Source: Sphingomonadales bacterium
GTDB taxonomy: Bacteria; Pseudomonadota; Alphaproteobacteria; Sphingomonadales; Emcibacteraceae
Assembly: GCA_011051815.1 (NCBI GenBank)
Contig: DRKK01000065.1
Coordinates: forward strand, 1 to 7,812
Direction: 5' to 3'
DNA length: 7,812 nt
The first letter of the stretch is position 1; each line of letters starts with the position of its first letter. Below the pieces are notes generated by a model, which was not told the DNA's origin, did not search any database, and worked only from the letters and a program-made list of their open reading frames with translations. Positions 7,040 to 7,812 of this stretch are shown here, piece by piece. Made by a program: the position numbers and the translations under genes.

Positions 7040-7812
7040 TTAATAGCGTGATGTTTTAAGATCTACATCGGCATTCTGCCATGCGCGGATGAAACGCGCG
7101 TTGGTTACGTTGGCTATATCTGTTTTCCCCTGGGCTATTAAGCTTTGCTTCAGGCCAAATAATGAATAGCCATTTTTTGGATTACGCCGGAGATCTTCCC
7201 AATAAACAACCTCGGCTTCTGCGGGGTAGCCCGCTTCCAATAGCAATGCCCCCAGAACGTGGCGTACCGGAAAATACCAATCAGATGGCTCATTGTAACG
7301 CAGGCCGTCTTCCAGACGTACGGCCCTGTCCAAATGGGTGATAGCGTCTTTATACTTACCCTGTTTGCCGGCAATTTCGCCGGTTAAGACTTCTTCTGCG
7401 ATGGTGAGTAGTGCACCGGCAGCGCCAAATCCTAAATAATAGGATTGATCACTTTCGGCATTTTCGCGCAATTTGACAAGTTGGGCCAGCTCTGTCTGCG
7501 CCGGAATTACTTTGCCCTGATTTATATAGGCCATGCCGCGCCCGTAATGCCAGACTCCGGTCATAAACCGGGCTGTCTCATCCGGTTGTGGCTCCGCAAG
7601 CATCTCTGCCCATTTGCCAAAACGTACCATGACAAACATTGGCTGGCTGCGAAATGTTTCATAGAGGGCCCAGCTGTTTTCTGTCGAGTTTTCCGGGATG
7701 GCAGATGCCACCTGACGGGCGGCGACAAGGGCCTCTTTACTGCGTCCCTGAAACATGGCTGACCAGACCAAAAAATGAAGATTATGGGGGTAATATGCCA
7801 GCGGATACAGGC
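7040..7812 (-). CDS. TPR-repeat protein, C-terminal part (5' end outside window)
   Basis: The reverse strand is open from the window edge to TAA at 7042-7040 and gives the last 256 residues of a larger protein. It begins in mid-domain with LYPLAYYPHNLHFLVW. The sequence is alpha-helical with degenerate tetratricopeptide-like units: GRSKEALVAARQVASAIP; YGRGMAYINQGKVIPAQTEL; GKQGKYKDAITHLDRAV; and, most clearly near the end, LGALLLEAGYPAEAEVVYWE followed by LRRNPKNGYSLFGLKQSL. The YYPHN motif and the late LRRNP-NG-SLFGL segment recall a widespread family of uncharacterised bacterial TPR proteins, from memory about 550 residues long. Such repeats usually mediate protein-protein contacts; no enzymatic motif is visible and no function is assigned. 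The ATG-less start near 7771 (TTG) is not a real start, since the frame continues to the window end. It converges on the helicase gene. Confidence 0.8.
   Translation of the reverse strand, partial: LYPLAYYPHNLHFLVWSAMFQGRSKEALVAARQVASAIPENSTENSWALYETFRSQPMFVMVRFGKWAEMLAEPQPDETARFMTGVWHYGRGMAYINQGKVIPAQTELAQLVKLRENAESDQSYYLGFGAAGALLTIAEEVLTGEIAGKQGKYKDAITHLDRAVRLEDGLRYNEPSDWYFPVRHVLGALLLEAGYPAEAEVVYWEDLRRNPKNGYSLFGLKQSLIAQGKTDIANVTNARFIRAWQNADVDLKTSRY

Noticed and set aside
7445..7762. 105-residue plus-strand open frame opposite the TPR gene.
   Set aside because: The minus-strand frame has TPR-like units throughout and runs open to the window end; the plus-strand frame shows no coherent domain.

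Overview
The window is an ordinary, well-ordered chromosomal segment from a Gram-negative bacterium. GC is moderate (a bit above 50% by eye) and coding density is high. The protein families and operon order fit a proteobacterium, and an alphaproteobacterium of moderate GC is my best guess; that placement is inference from gene style, not a database result.

Layout. At 1-141 (minus strand) lies the N-terminal 47 codons of an Lrp/AsnC-family regulator, cut by the window edge. A 125-bp AT-rich divergent region (142-266) separates it from a tight four-gene operon on the plus strand (267-5141): bkdA1 (E1 alpha), bkdA2 (E1 beta), bkdB (E2 acyltransferase) and lpdV (E3 dihydrolipoamide dehydrogenase). 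The gaps between these genes are 2, 3 and 10 bp. This is the complete branched-chain 2-oxoacid dehydrogenase complex. It has the same architecture as the Pseudomonas putida bkd operon, including a divergent Lrp-type activator (BkdR there). A 163-bp leader (5142-5304) with two small hairpins precedes a 572-residue RhlE-type DEAD-box RNA helicase (5305-7023) with a long, very basic C-terminal tail. The last gene (7040-7812, minus strand) is the C-terminal 256 residues of a TPR-repeat protein. It converges on the helicase with 16 bp between the stop codons.

How the genes work together. E1 (alpha2beta2, thiamine diphosphate) decarboxylates the 2-oxoacids derived from Val, Leu and Ile and acylates the lipoyl arm of E2. 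E2 passes the acyl group to CoA, and E3 reoxidises the dihydrolipoyl arm to make NADH. The divergent Lrp-type protein is the obvious candidate regulator, probably responding to branched-chain amino acids. The divergent region carries a TATTGG-type motif three times at exactly 30-bp spacing (starts 141, 171, 201), the helical phasing expected of an Lrp-family binding array. The helicase and TPR genes look functionally unrelated to the operon.

I found no mobile element, CRISPR array, tRNA or rRNA, and no evidence of an undescribed multi-gene system. The most interesting items are regulatory: the phased operator array, and the helicase leader with its paired hairpins and a 14-codon ORF whose stop overlaps the helicase start codon.
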